A stretch of 64,000 nt of DNA, from the NCBI GenBank assembly GCA_947462335.1, contig OX381717.1, positions 19,769,166-19,833,165 on the forward strand, written 5' to 3'. Shown piece after piece: positions 44,274-56,700 of this stretch. The translations under genes and the position numbers were made by a program. Position 1 is the stretch's first letter; each line of letters opens with the position of its first letter. The notes under the pieces were generated by a model. It did not search any database, was not told where the DNA came from, and saw only the letters and a program-made list of their open reading frames with translations. This DNA comes from Harmothoe impar. Its lineage: Eukaryota; Annelida; Polychaeta; Phyllodocida; Polynoidae.

Positions 44274-44736
44274 CATGATTATTTCCATTCTAGACACACA
44301 AGACAGGTTTCTACAAGATCACACCTTCACACCTTTGAAACAATCACGAAATTGAAACAGTCACCTGTGACACAGTTTGCCTAAAATTGTCAATTTATAC
44401 CTATAGCTGTAAATGTACAAGTAGGCCTAATTGAGTAACCAAACTGTGACCAATCAATTCAATTTTAATCTCAATTCTTCAAGTAAACTTCATGTGAGTT
44501 TAGACTATTAACAACTAAGATTATTAACCACTTAACCATGACATGGTACTTTAATGCATGCAGCTGTTTTATCATCTTGATACGTTCATGCAGCCAAGTC
44601 AAGTAGTCTCACTAGGGCTGTATTCATCTATCATGCTAACTCTATGGCAAAATAAAGTCTTTAAAGGTTGGCATGAGACATCACTCAAAATGTATATACA
44701 TAATTGCCAAAGTTACCTGTCAACTTCCTTCATTAG

Positions 44737-47700
44737 GTGTAACCTATGTGGACTGCCTGGATGCCTACAACAAGGGTATGACCACATCTGGTGTCTACAC
44801 AATCTCACCGGATGGCAACACCAAGATAAAGGCTTACTGTGACCAGGATCAGGATGGTGGAGGCTGGACAGTAGGTGTCATTCATATACTGTTGAATGTT
44901 TTTCAAATGTTCTGAGATAGATTAATTAAACAGAGCCATAATACTGAAAATGTATCTTTATAGGTAGGGGTCCTTTCAGCAGCTGGGACTGTGCGTGGAG
45001 CCTGCATGTAGGCTATCTTTCCATGGCCCCTATTCCCTAACAAACTAGCTTATTACCCGACCCCTACCCCACCCTCACCCACAGGCCTGGTCACATCATT
45101 CAACATTCACGTGGAAGGGCCCCCCCCCCTCAACAAGCCACAATTTGCCTCTCTTGATATGAGAACAGCTTGGGGAGGACAGGGCAACAACCCTTTACCC
45201 CAGATAATGCTTAGCGATATTCCCATAGTAGCGAACATCCATATTTACTTTGCCTATGGGTGGCAGCACACCGCTTCCACCAAATGACACGAGGGGTTTA
45301 GGCTTGATTATCTAAATAATTTTAAAATTAGTACATCTGATGTTTGGGACAATGAAATAGTCAGAATGTTCACAAAAAAATATATTTGACTTCCTATCTG
45401 CTCCATTCCCCCTCATTCCCTCTGATTTTGCCCGCATTTGATTTTATTGCCCAAAATATGGTCATTTTGGAATAAAAGCATGCATTGAAAATACAGTACA
45501 AAAGCCCATGTTTGTGTACATAGGTACCTAGGTACCAAAACATTTTGTACCGGAACATTTTTTATAAATAGTCACCCGCCTGGAAGGCGCGGAGGTGGCC
45601 CGGGCCAAGCTCGCCCGAACCCGCAAAGTCATCGACCGAAAGGTGGACGCGGAACACCTAGACGAGCTGAAAATACTCCAAGAGAGGCAAGATGGGGTGC
45701 AGGAACGCACACCGACGGACGACCAGATTCTCGACCCGTTTAAGACCCAGCGGGAGTCGTACAAGAAGACGAACGCGGCAAAAAAAGTCGAGTTAGAGAA
45801 GGCGAAGGAAGAGATCACTCGATTGAAAGAAGTCATTGAGGGTTTTCGAAACTCCTCCCGGGGGGGGCACCACCAGGGGGGCCGATACTCACGCCCACGC
45901 CGACCACGAGGACGCCAAAACAGAGGACGAGGCCGAGGAGAAAGCCAAGAAGAGACGCGAGACCCGAGGCTGACCATCGGCACAAGAGCCAACAATCAGT
46001 AATTTCATTTGAAACAACAGACATGTCTGAAAAGAAACAAATAAAAGTTACTGAACAGTGTGATGAAGTTATGTCTGATTTACCTAAAAATGTAGTAAAT
46101 CTCTCAGATAAGACCCTAAGTCAAGATGAAGAAAGTCTATTGAAAAAAGGTCTCAACTTCTGCCCAGTAGTAAGCAATATATCAGAAGGCGATATAAAAA
46201 TTGAACTAGATAAATTTCACAACTCTTTGAGAACCAAAACGCTTTTCCATAAAAACAAAAACGAAAATGGTAGTGGCCAACTGAGACCAGGGATTGATCC
46301 AAATCAACCCCTGATCACAGAGAGCTGGGGAAATAAAATCACTCAGACAAAAATGGCAGTGGGGAGTGCTGGAAAACCATTCCAGGACCAGGACCTAATG
46401 ACGGATTTAAGAGAAAAATCACGTTGGGTCCCCCCACATGGCCCAAAAAATCTGGAGGATTTTATAGCAATAAACGAGATGGAAGTAGCATCGCGTCTAT
46501 TGGAATACACCCCAGCCACAAAAAACCTCAACCGAGGCGAAGAAGAGGCCCTCAAAATCCTTTCATCTGACACAGAAATCACAATCAAACACGCTGACAA
46601 AGGTGGGGCAATCGTGATCCAAAACACAAGGGACTATGTCAAAGAAGGGATGAGACAACTCAAAGATGTGAATACGTATGAGAGACTCGAAAGTGACCCG
46701 GTGCAAGAATATGCGGAAAAAGTGGATGAAAAAATCATAGACATGACAGCAGATGGAGAAATCTCTTTCCTGATGGCGGGGTCCATGAGAAACATCAGAC
46801 CCAAAACCCCCCACATCTACTTCCTTCCAAAGATTCACAAAGGAGTCACACCACCACCAGGCAGACCAGTGGTGTCAGCAAATGGCTGCCCCACCGAGAA
46901 AATATCTGCATTTGTAGACGCTTTCTTGAAACCAATGGTCCCAGAAATCACCTCATATGTAAAGGATACAACAGACTTTATAAACAAGGTTGAAAGTCTA
47001 GAGCAACTCGAAGAAGAAGCAATCATAGGGACACTAGATGTAACCTCCCTATATACCAACATCCCTAATGATGAAGGTATGGCCGTCATCCTAGAGAAAC
47101 TCACATCCATAAGAGACCCCAGACTAATGCCAAAAAAACAGAGTCTGGTGGACCTCTTAGAAATGGTTCTAAAAATGAACCACATCCAGTTCAATGGGTG
47201 ACACTATCTGCAGAAAAGGGGAACGGCCATGGACACCAGGCTAGCCCCCTCATATGCAAACCTGTTCATGGAAAATGTAGAAATCGCAGCCCTACAAGGC
47301 CATGACAAAAAACCGGAAATCTGGCTCAGATTCATTGATGACATATTTTTCGTGTGGACACACAGGAAACAAGAACTCGACAGATGGATAAAACATCTGA
47401 ACGATTTCCATGACACCATCAAATTCACGGCAGAAATCTCAAAACATGAAATCAGCTTCCTAGACACCAGAGTAAAACTGGACATGGAAACCAAAAAACT
47501 GTACACGGACCTGTACAATAAACCGACCGATGTGAACACCTACTTGGACTACACATCGGCACATCCACTCTCAACAAAAGCCAGTCTACCATATTCACAG
47601 AATCTTCAGAATATGCCAAAAAATGGAAGACTTCGAAAAACACACCAGGCAAAAAATGCTAGAGTTCATAGAAAAAGGCTACCCAGAGGTGATCCTAAAA

Positions 47701-50700
47701 AAGGCCCTAGCAAAGGTTAAATCTCAGGACAGACGAGAATGTCTGAAAACCAAACCGAAAAAACCAAAAGACAAAGACACATCTTACCTGATCAGTACCC
47801 ACAGACCAGGCAACAATATTATAAACAAAACGGTATCCAAAAATTGGGACAGACTAGGATCCTCAAAAACCACCAAATTCTTGAGGAGAGGGGGCCTAGT
47901 GAAAGGCCAAAAACGCCCGAAGAATCTGAAAGACCATCTAGTCAGAGCGGCCACAAACTACCCCACTTCCGATGACGAGGAAGACGGGATTTTTGGAGGC
48001 AAACCACCAAGTGACCCAAGCGCAAAAAGGCCCAGAAACAAATGTCGAAAGCTCTTTTGTGACAAGTGCGCTAAAATCAGCAAAACCGGAAGTGTTACTT
48101 GTAACATCACGGGGAAGAGCTACTCCATAAAAACAAACGTAACGTGCGAGAGCTCGAACCTGATATATTGTCTACAGTGCAGAAAATGTAAAATGCACTA
48201 CGTGGGCAAAACGGAACGCGCCATCAAGGGCAGAATCTACGAACACACCAGATCAGTAAAGAAAAATGAGGGAGAAACGGATGTCCCTTGGCACTTCAAC
48301 CAGTGCGACCACAACAAGGTAGCCGACATGGAATTCCATATCATGGACTACATCGGCAGACATCCAAAAAGCGAAGAAGGGAAAAGGCTGCTCGCCCTAG
48401 TGGAATTCCACTGGATCGAAAAACTCCATAGCCATGCCCCAAAAGGCATGAACACTCAGGACGGCTCACATGGGTGAATCGGCAAACCAGTCCTCGTTAA
48501 CAAAACTAAACAGTATTTTATTTTGTCGAGACACCCAGCCATAACTAGCCCACACAAACCAGCGACTTAAAAGTGTGCACCAGCACATCTAAGCAATCCT
48601 AAAAAATTGTTGGATAGGCCTAGTAATGGGAAACCACTAAGAGGCCAACATGCATGTAAAAATAAATAAAAAGCTGTGAGAGGAGGCAAGACCACTCTCA
48701 ATATTTATTATATATACAAAATACACATGTAACGTATTTATGTATACTAGTGTCTACCACCTGATGATGACGCCGGAAGGGTCGAAACTACAAAAGTCAA
48801 GTTGACCCATAATCGAGTCAACTAATACCACTGAATCATTGGTACTAAATGATTCAGCACTAAGCCCAACTCCCACCAAAGGGTATATAAATAAATAAAT
48901 ATAAACTCAATAGCAACCTTATGTAGGATATACAGCCAGAGTCACATATAAAATATTATAGGGGCCGAGATAGTCCCAAATAATAGTCATAACACACATA
49001 AAATTGTAAACACAGGTACATTGCCAGTGTCTAGCAAAAAGTGCACTTGTAAACAAGTGTCAGTGTGACTGAGCCTCAGCTTGGCCAGTGAGTGACCAGC
49101 TGACCACAGGTTGACCAATGAGACCCAATGGAGGGAAAAAGCATGCATAATTATGTCCAGCTGGATTTTGCCAGCAGGTTTGGCGGGCACTTTTGTAGTT
49201 GTGGTCAAAGACAACACACCTCGTTTCCTACATATTTTTTATAAATAAGAAATGAAGGGCCCTCCAAGAGTTAACACTCAACGAGCAGGGACAGTGCCGT
49301 AAAAACACACTGCCCCGGGCTTAAGACCGGAATAATACAGATTTTGCTAAATCAGTTATTCACTGATGCCTCAATCATACTACCAGGACAAGTTCCAGCT
49401 CCAAGCTAATTCAATTTAGCATCCATCACCCAGATTACATGGGTTCCCCTACCTCAGGGGACATCACACCCAGCCTCTTCTATCAGACCAAGTCAGTTAG
49501 AAAGGCCCATACCAACCCCTTTGGTAAAGGGTTGGGGGGCAAGTCCAATAAAACCTTGCCTTACTCAGGTACATGCCTATCTCGAGCATTAAAACCTAGA
49601 CATAGGGCCTACCTCCCCACCACCATCAAACTCTTGATGAGACTAATGTTGAAACAGTATACCCGGTTAACCCAATAGCCCCACAAAAATAATACTTTTG
49701 TGGATGGTTATTTATTGCTAAAAACAATAAAAAATCTCTCACTGTCTGTTCTATACACACAGTTGGCTGGTAGCAAGTCTACACCCATGGACCTAGTCCT
49801 ACCAGAACCCCAACTCACCCCACCTACCAGGTGGGAGCAGTGCTACTAAGGGGTGGGTTAACCTGCCCCCCATATACACCCTGCACACAGGTGTGGATGT
49901 GTGGGGACTGTGCTGGATGTAGGACAAGGGCCACCTGACCTGGAGCCTTATAAAAGGCAGGTGACTCTGGCTTGTCCGTCATACGGTAGAGTGTGGTCCC
50001 CAAGCCTTGTACTCGCTCCCACCCGGGAGTGTAGCCTGATTCTTGTAATCTCACACCACTGTCTGATGTTTAAACCCAACACCTGCGTCTCACTGTGTAT
50101 AAAACTACACCCAGAGACATAGGGAACAGTAGGACCCGTTCCACGGATCCCCTACCTAGAACCTATACAGTGTCATTTGTTGTAAAAACAGCATATAAAC
50201 GACACTCACCTCACAGCTGCGATGCAGGACGAGGAGAGCACGCCGCCGGCCCAGACGCCGGCCGAGCAAGCCGCAGCGGCCGCCGCCGCACAAGCCGGGA
50301 CCGAGGCCGACAAATAGAACGCCGACGGTGCCCTTGAATTCGCCTTTGAAACAGGGGAAGCCGACAGCCAAAGCGAAAACGATGTGGAGGTAAGCACGCC
50401 TTACAACCAGGCATTGTTAACTCAATACTTTAAAACATACACCGACAATGTGTCCGTGCCGAAACCTCTATTCAGACGTAGAGGTAGGCCGCTCAAACGT
50501 AAACATTCAATTGAGCTCCCCCCAGAGGGGTTTGGGAAACGGGACCCACGCAATACGCCTACAGCGGATGCGGGTCCCGTTCCCCAACCAACCCTTACGG
50601 ACCCCCCCCCCGGCGCCAAGAGCACTGAAGGGGATTCAAACGCGGCAATAACAAATGCGGCCGCACTTTGCAATGCGTGTCCCAGTACCGACACGCCCCG

Positions 50701-53700
50701 CACGATTCTCACTCCGCTCAAACCGACACAGGCCACTAACGGGCAATACAACCCGCCCCTCGGACCTGCCGCCATGGCCATCACAGCCTCCTAACAACCC
50801 CTTACCAACCCCGCAACAAGCCGCGGGTTAGATAAGGATTCGTACAGCACAGATGAGAACCCCCCGGGGCTACTAGGAACCGGAAACTGTTCGCCTGTAA
50901 CTTCTGTCCCAGTAACCGCAACCTCTAAACCCCTTATGGTCCCCCAAGCCTCACAGAGCACCGCCCCACCCGCGGTCCACGCTCCACTGACCCAACAAAA
51001 CCGGGCCAAAGAGAGACCTGTGGCCCCTTACGGGCCCCAGTGAGGCCAACACATCGCCACCACCAAAGAAAATGTGTGCAGAGGTGGATTTAACCACAAA
51101 CCACACCGCACGCGGCGATATCATAGATCTAAATAAGGTTCTTAACAATGCAACCAATTTAATCATGAAAGCCAGAGACCTTAAAAAGTCCAAGAATACT
51201 CTCTCTAAATGTAGTAAAAATAAATCATTGATGCATTTTAAAAAGACTACACCAACACCCCCACCACAGTCAGACTCTTATGAGTTTAACTTTAGTGAGG
51301 GGGAAGATCTAAGTGACACAGAAACACCTGACACTGACAATCTTTTTTCTTTGCAGCCGGACTTTCAGCTCCATGAATTGCCCGGCGAGATCAAAGACAT
51401 CTACAGAACTCACCGCCACAACGTGATAGAGGCCTCTAAACACGGCGTCCGCAAGGCCTTCAGCAACAAGATGCTGGAAACCAACCGTTATGAGGCATGG
51501 GCATGGGGATTTACACTACCCCATCCTTGGATGTTGAAGCACCCTACCCTGACCAAATGCCTCACCTCCATCTCCAAAGAAGCAGCATGCCTCAAAACCG
51601 AGGCAGTTAGTAACTTCCTCACCACTGAAATTACTTCCACGCTGACTCAAGCCCGTATCGCCCGGGACTGTGTAAACAACAACATCCCAACTGATACTGG
51701 CACTACAGATGAGATTAAGACTCTCATGGAACGCGCATATGGAAATGTAGCTGATGGCACAACCAGAGAGACACACCGCACATATGGTGAACTCAATGGT
51801 ATTGCCAGAAAGGGTCTAAAAAAACTGGAGCCCTTTGCCTTGAACCCGATTCAAGGCCAACGCACCACCTCAGACTTTAAGAAAGGACCGAGGAAACCAA
51901 AACAGCCCCAACAACCAGGCGGCAACAGGAACAAAGGACCCCACAACACAGGCGGGAACCGTGGCGCTAAACGCGGTCGCGGCGGCCGGGGAAGGAACCA
52001 GGGCCGCAAACGCGCCGCTGATGAAAACTGGGGCACTGATCTCGCTGAGCAAGAGAACATCCCCAAGATGTTCGGACTGACCCATAACCTTAACAAAAAG
52101 GCCAAATGACTATCCGACCCAGACAACGACCACAACAATCTTGATAATCTTGTTGCTTTGTACAATGAAACAATCACAGAATTAAAAGATCTTGTTATTT
52201 ACCCTGTCGTTGATGTCAGTTCTTTAAATATAAGTGACATTGAGAAAGACCAGACTGTTGAGCTAAAAACCAACACGAAGGGTCCTATCAGTTACAAACT
52301 AGTAGTAAACCTATAATCATACAGCCTCACCGAGCCAGAACAAAGCATTCTCGAAAAAGGCCTCAAATTCTGCCCCACTAAGTTAAAAACAGAACCTAGT
52401 GAACTCAGAAAAGAATTGGATGTTTTTCATAAAAAATTAAGAACCATCTAATACTGGTCTAAGGATGATGATTCTCAGGATCGGGGAAAATACCCCAAAC
52501 TAGAATCAGCACCCTATTCCAGGGAATGTGATCTGAAAAAATTCAGGCATCCCTCCTCCTGGAAACCACCCAAAGGCTCTCTAAACCTAGAGACCTACAT
52601 TTCATTAAACGAAATCTGCCTAAACAAAAATGAACCAGTCGGTAACATTAAACAAAATATCACCCCATGTGAACGCAAAGGACTGAGAACTCTTGCAAAA
52701 AACAAACAACTGATTTTTAAACAAGCAGATAAAGGTGGTGCTCTAGTCATACAAAACATAAGTGACTATGTCAATGAAGCAAATAGACAACTCAATGACA
52801 CCAACACGTATGTGAAACTGGCCTCAGACCCCAGCAGAACATACATGTTGGAAATCAACGAGTATGTAAGCTCCCTAGTAACCAAGGGAGAAATTACAAA
52901 TAAGATAGCAGGTTTACTCACCAACAATGAGGTTAGAACCCCTCACATCTACTTCTCACCCAAAATCCACAAAGGGGTAATACCACCCCCAGGCAGACCC
53001 ATTGTTAGCGCCAATGGTTGTGCCACCGAGAAAATATCCGCATTTGTGGACATCTTTCTCAGGCCTCTGGTAAAACTAATAAAGTCTTATGTCAAAGACA
53101 CCACAGACTTCATCAATAAAATTGAAGATCTAGAACCCCTACCACACAATGCCATCATAGGCACTTTGGATGTCAGTTCATTGTACACTAACATTCCAAA
53201 TGATAAAGGTATGGAGGCTGTTTCCAGGGTCCTGTATAACAACAGACACCCTTGGACAAACCCCAAGAGTGACACACTCTTGGACCTACTAAGATTTGTT
53301 CTTAGAGAGAACAACTTTCAGTTCAATGGCTGCAACTACCTACAAAAAGGGGGCACCGCCATGGGGACCCGTGTAGCCCCCTCCTATGCCTGCATATTTA
53401 TGGGGATGCTAGAGGAAGGAATCCTGGCACTCCATGAGTTGAAACCGAGAGTATGGTTGAGGTTCATAGATGACATATTCTTCATCTGGGAACATGGACA
53501 AGAGAATCTAGATCTCTGGCTCCAACACCTCAACAGTGCACACTCGGCAATCAAATTCACCATTGAACAATCAGCCGATAGAGTGAATTTTCTCGACGCC
53601 ACTGTAATAAAACCCAGTGACGGCAAACTGTACACAGATCTGTACTGCAAACCCACAGATTCCGACAGTTACCTGCTCTTTGACTCTGCACCCCCCCAAA

Positions 53701-56700
53701 CTGCAAAAAGAGTCTACCATACAGCCAAATGCTCAGAGTAAAAGGAATCTGCAGTAGAGAGACTGACTTCATAAGGCACATCAAAGCCATGATAGGCCAC
53801 TTTAGAGCCCGGAAATACCCGGATGAAACTCAAGCCAAAGCACTGGTGAAATGTAGCAAAATAAGCAGGGAAGACCTACTCAAACCTACACCAAAAGAGA
53901 AAAAACTAGACATTGAAGAAAAAATCTTCATGATGACCGTTTTTAGAACCAATCACTACACACTAGAGAAATAGTGTTGGAAAATTGGGACTCCCTAGGA
54001 GGATCAAAATCCACCAAAAAGATGCACAGAAGAGGCATCTGTAGAAGCTACAAGAGACCCAAAAATCTCAGAGATCATTTGGTAAGAGCAGCCACCAACT
54101 ATGATCCATCGGCCCCAGATACCAAACAGCCATGGGTTGGCAAAAACACTTGCAAGAGGAAACAATGCCCCAATTGCAAGAAGTTGGACAAAAGTGGACG
54201 TATAGAAAAATACGATTCCAAAATGAGCAGGTGGAAGACTGCCTGGACTTACAGTACAGCCTGCATAACACACCCAGCCCGTTTTCACAGGTCACTCAGC
54301 CTGGAATACAGGCCTGTTCATAGGCAGAACTGTGTTTTCACTATAGCTTTTATATAATCATATTTGCGATTGTTATGTGATATTTGCTAAGAATAAACTC
54401 ATATAGAGGATATAGATCTGTACATCACCCTCAAACTTATGGATGCAGTATGTGCCTGGTCCACTGCATTTTCGAATAATTACATGTTTAAATTGGTATT
54501 TTATCTGATGGGACAACCATAAGAGCAGGCATAACAGTTGCCTCTGCTTGGAGAAGGTGTGAAAGCCTGAGCCCCAGCCTGCTGTACCAGGGTCATGTGG
54601 TGGGAGAGTGTGAACAACCTGTATAAACACCCTGCCTGTAAAGACTCCCGGCCTGTTAAACCAGCCTGGGCAGCCTGAATTAGCAGGCTGCCTGGAAATA
54701 AGGGCCAGGCTGTATCACTGGTCTAGTCCTCCACCTGATGAGCTATGAGACAAAAACAATAATCTCATGCTGTAACTCAAATCTCATCTACTGCCTGGAA
54801 TGCACAAAATGCAAGATCAGATATGTAGGTGAAACACAAAACCCTCTGAAAATAAGACTCCAGAAACACGTGTATGAAACAAACAAATGCAACCTTAAAA
54901 CAGATGTGCAATACCACTTTGGCATGCCGGACCATAAAATGGACCGTGACATGAAGGTATACGTCCTGGATTACGTATATGAACATCCAGAAAGCAAAAG
55001 GGCACTTAAACTGCGCCACTTGATCGAGTTCAACTGGATTTACCGTCTCAGGCTCCAAGGAGTTTAAACACTATGGATAGTGTGTATGGTTGAAGCAAAA
55101 CACTCATGCCTTGTAGTAAAAATTTTGTACCGGAACATTTTTTATCTAAAAAATAAGAAATGAAGGGCCCTCCAAGAGTTAACACTCAAGGAGCAGGGAC
55201 AGTGCCGTAAAAACACACTGCCCCGGGCTTAAGACCGGAATAATACAGATTTTGCTAAATCAGTTATTCACTGATGCCTCAATCATACTACCAGGACAAG
55301 TTCCAGCTCCAAGCTAATTCAATTTAGCATCCATCACCCAGATTACATGGGTTCCCCTACCTCAGGGGACAGCACACCCAGCCTCTTCTATCAGACCAAG
55401 TCAGTTAGAAAGGCCCATACCAACCCCTTTGGTAAAGGGTTGGGGGGGGCCAATAAAACCTTGCCTTACTCAGGTACATGCCTATCTCGAGCATTAAAAC
55501 CTAGACATAGGGCCTACCTCCCCACCACCATCAAACTCTTGATGAGACTAATGTTGAAACAGTATACCCGGTTAACCCAATAGCCCCACAAAAATAATAC
55601 TTTTGTGGATGGTTATTTATTGCTAAAAACAATAAAAAATCTCTCACTGTCTGTTCTATACACACAGTTGGCTGGTAGCAAGTCTACACCCATGGACCTA
55701 GTTCTACCAGAACCCCAAGTCACCCCACCTACCAGGTGGGAGCAGTGCTACTAAGGGGTGGGTTAACCTGCCCCCCATATACACCCTGCACACAGGTGTG
55801 GATGTGTGGGGGCTGTGCTGGATGTAGGTTTGTCCATCATACAGTAGAGTGTGGTCCCGAAGCCTTGTACTCGCTCCCACCCGGGAGTGTAGCTTTATGT
55901 TTGTGTACATAGGATCCCTTTCTGACTTATTGACACCCATTGATGACATTTAATGAACCTCTATTCTCTAAATATTGTACCTTTACAGTGTTTGTAATAC
56001 ATTCCAGTAACATTTAGAATTTAGCAAAAAATCTCATATATACCCACTTTAATGTAGTGGGCCTAGGCCTATAGTAAATATTTTTAGGGAAATATTAAAA
56101 GAGCATTTAATTTCTCCTATGGAAACATATGATAGGGATTTACTACTAGATAACAGAGACAGTGCTTGGTGAAGTGACCTGACCTGATCTTTGACCTAGA
56201 TATGATCATGATTTTGTTCTCAAGCTTTTTCCTTCATAGGGACGTTTCGGCTGGGAAATCTCAAGTATTTGTGACATGATACTTGATAGGAGTGATAATT
56301 ATGGTATCTATACTATGCTACTACGTGGCATTAGACAAAAACCTGTTTACTATAGGCTTAAATATGGTAATTTATTGCCTCACTGGAAAAGAAAGCAATG
56401 TCAAATCGTTTTTGCTTGAAATGATCTGAAATGTTATCACAGCGTAGGGAATGTATATATGTATCTGGCTATGCAATATTAACCCTTACTGATGGATATA
56501 AGAATTTGAAAAAATCAAAGGGAAGTGATCCACCTTAAAATAAAAAGAAATGCCCTCTGTACAACTGTTATCTGCATCAACTAACGTTAACTGCACTAAT
56601 GCACATAACGGCAGTCCAACCAAACGTTATCTGCATCAAACCAACGTTATCTGCATCAAGCAGGCAGTCGTTTTTTGTAGTGACTAACGTTATCTGCAGT

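Larger units (their letters stand above)
45571..49233 (+). mobile_element. Penelope-like element A, 5'-truncated, nested
   Basis: Flanked by a 14-bp duplication ATTTTTTATAAATA (45557-45570 and 49234-49247). It begins inside ORF1 and continues through a reverse transcriptase and GIY-YIG endonuclease to a non-coding 3' tail (48478-49233). Confidence 0.88.
45525..55896 (+). mobile_element. Composite insertion: Penelope-like element B interrupted by Penelope-like element A
   Basis: The whole block is absent from the paralogous intron of unit 3 and is flanked by a 17-bp duplication. The outer element B consists of 45525-45570 plus 49234-55896. It has repeated pseudo-LTR segments (49248-50035 and 55122-55893, the first joined to 45540-45570), degenerate ORF1 and ORF2, and a GIY-YIG endonuclease at the end. 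Element A (45571-49233) sits inside its 5' pseudo-LTR. Confidence 0.88.

Noticed and set aside
49439..49678. 79-aa ORF preserved in both Penelope pseudo-LTRs as a gene
   Set aside because: The copies are too similar for preservation to mean selection; it has no recognisable domain.
50384..50794. 136-aa ORF as an independent gene
   Set aside because: It is in frame with the ORF1 start at 50222 and is better explained as part of the degenerate ORF1.
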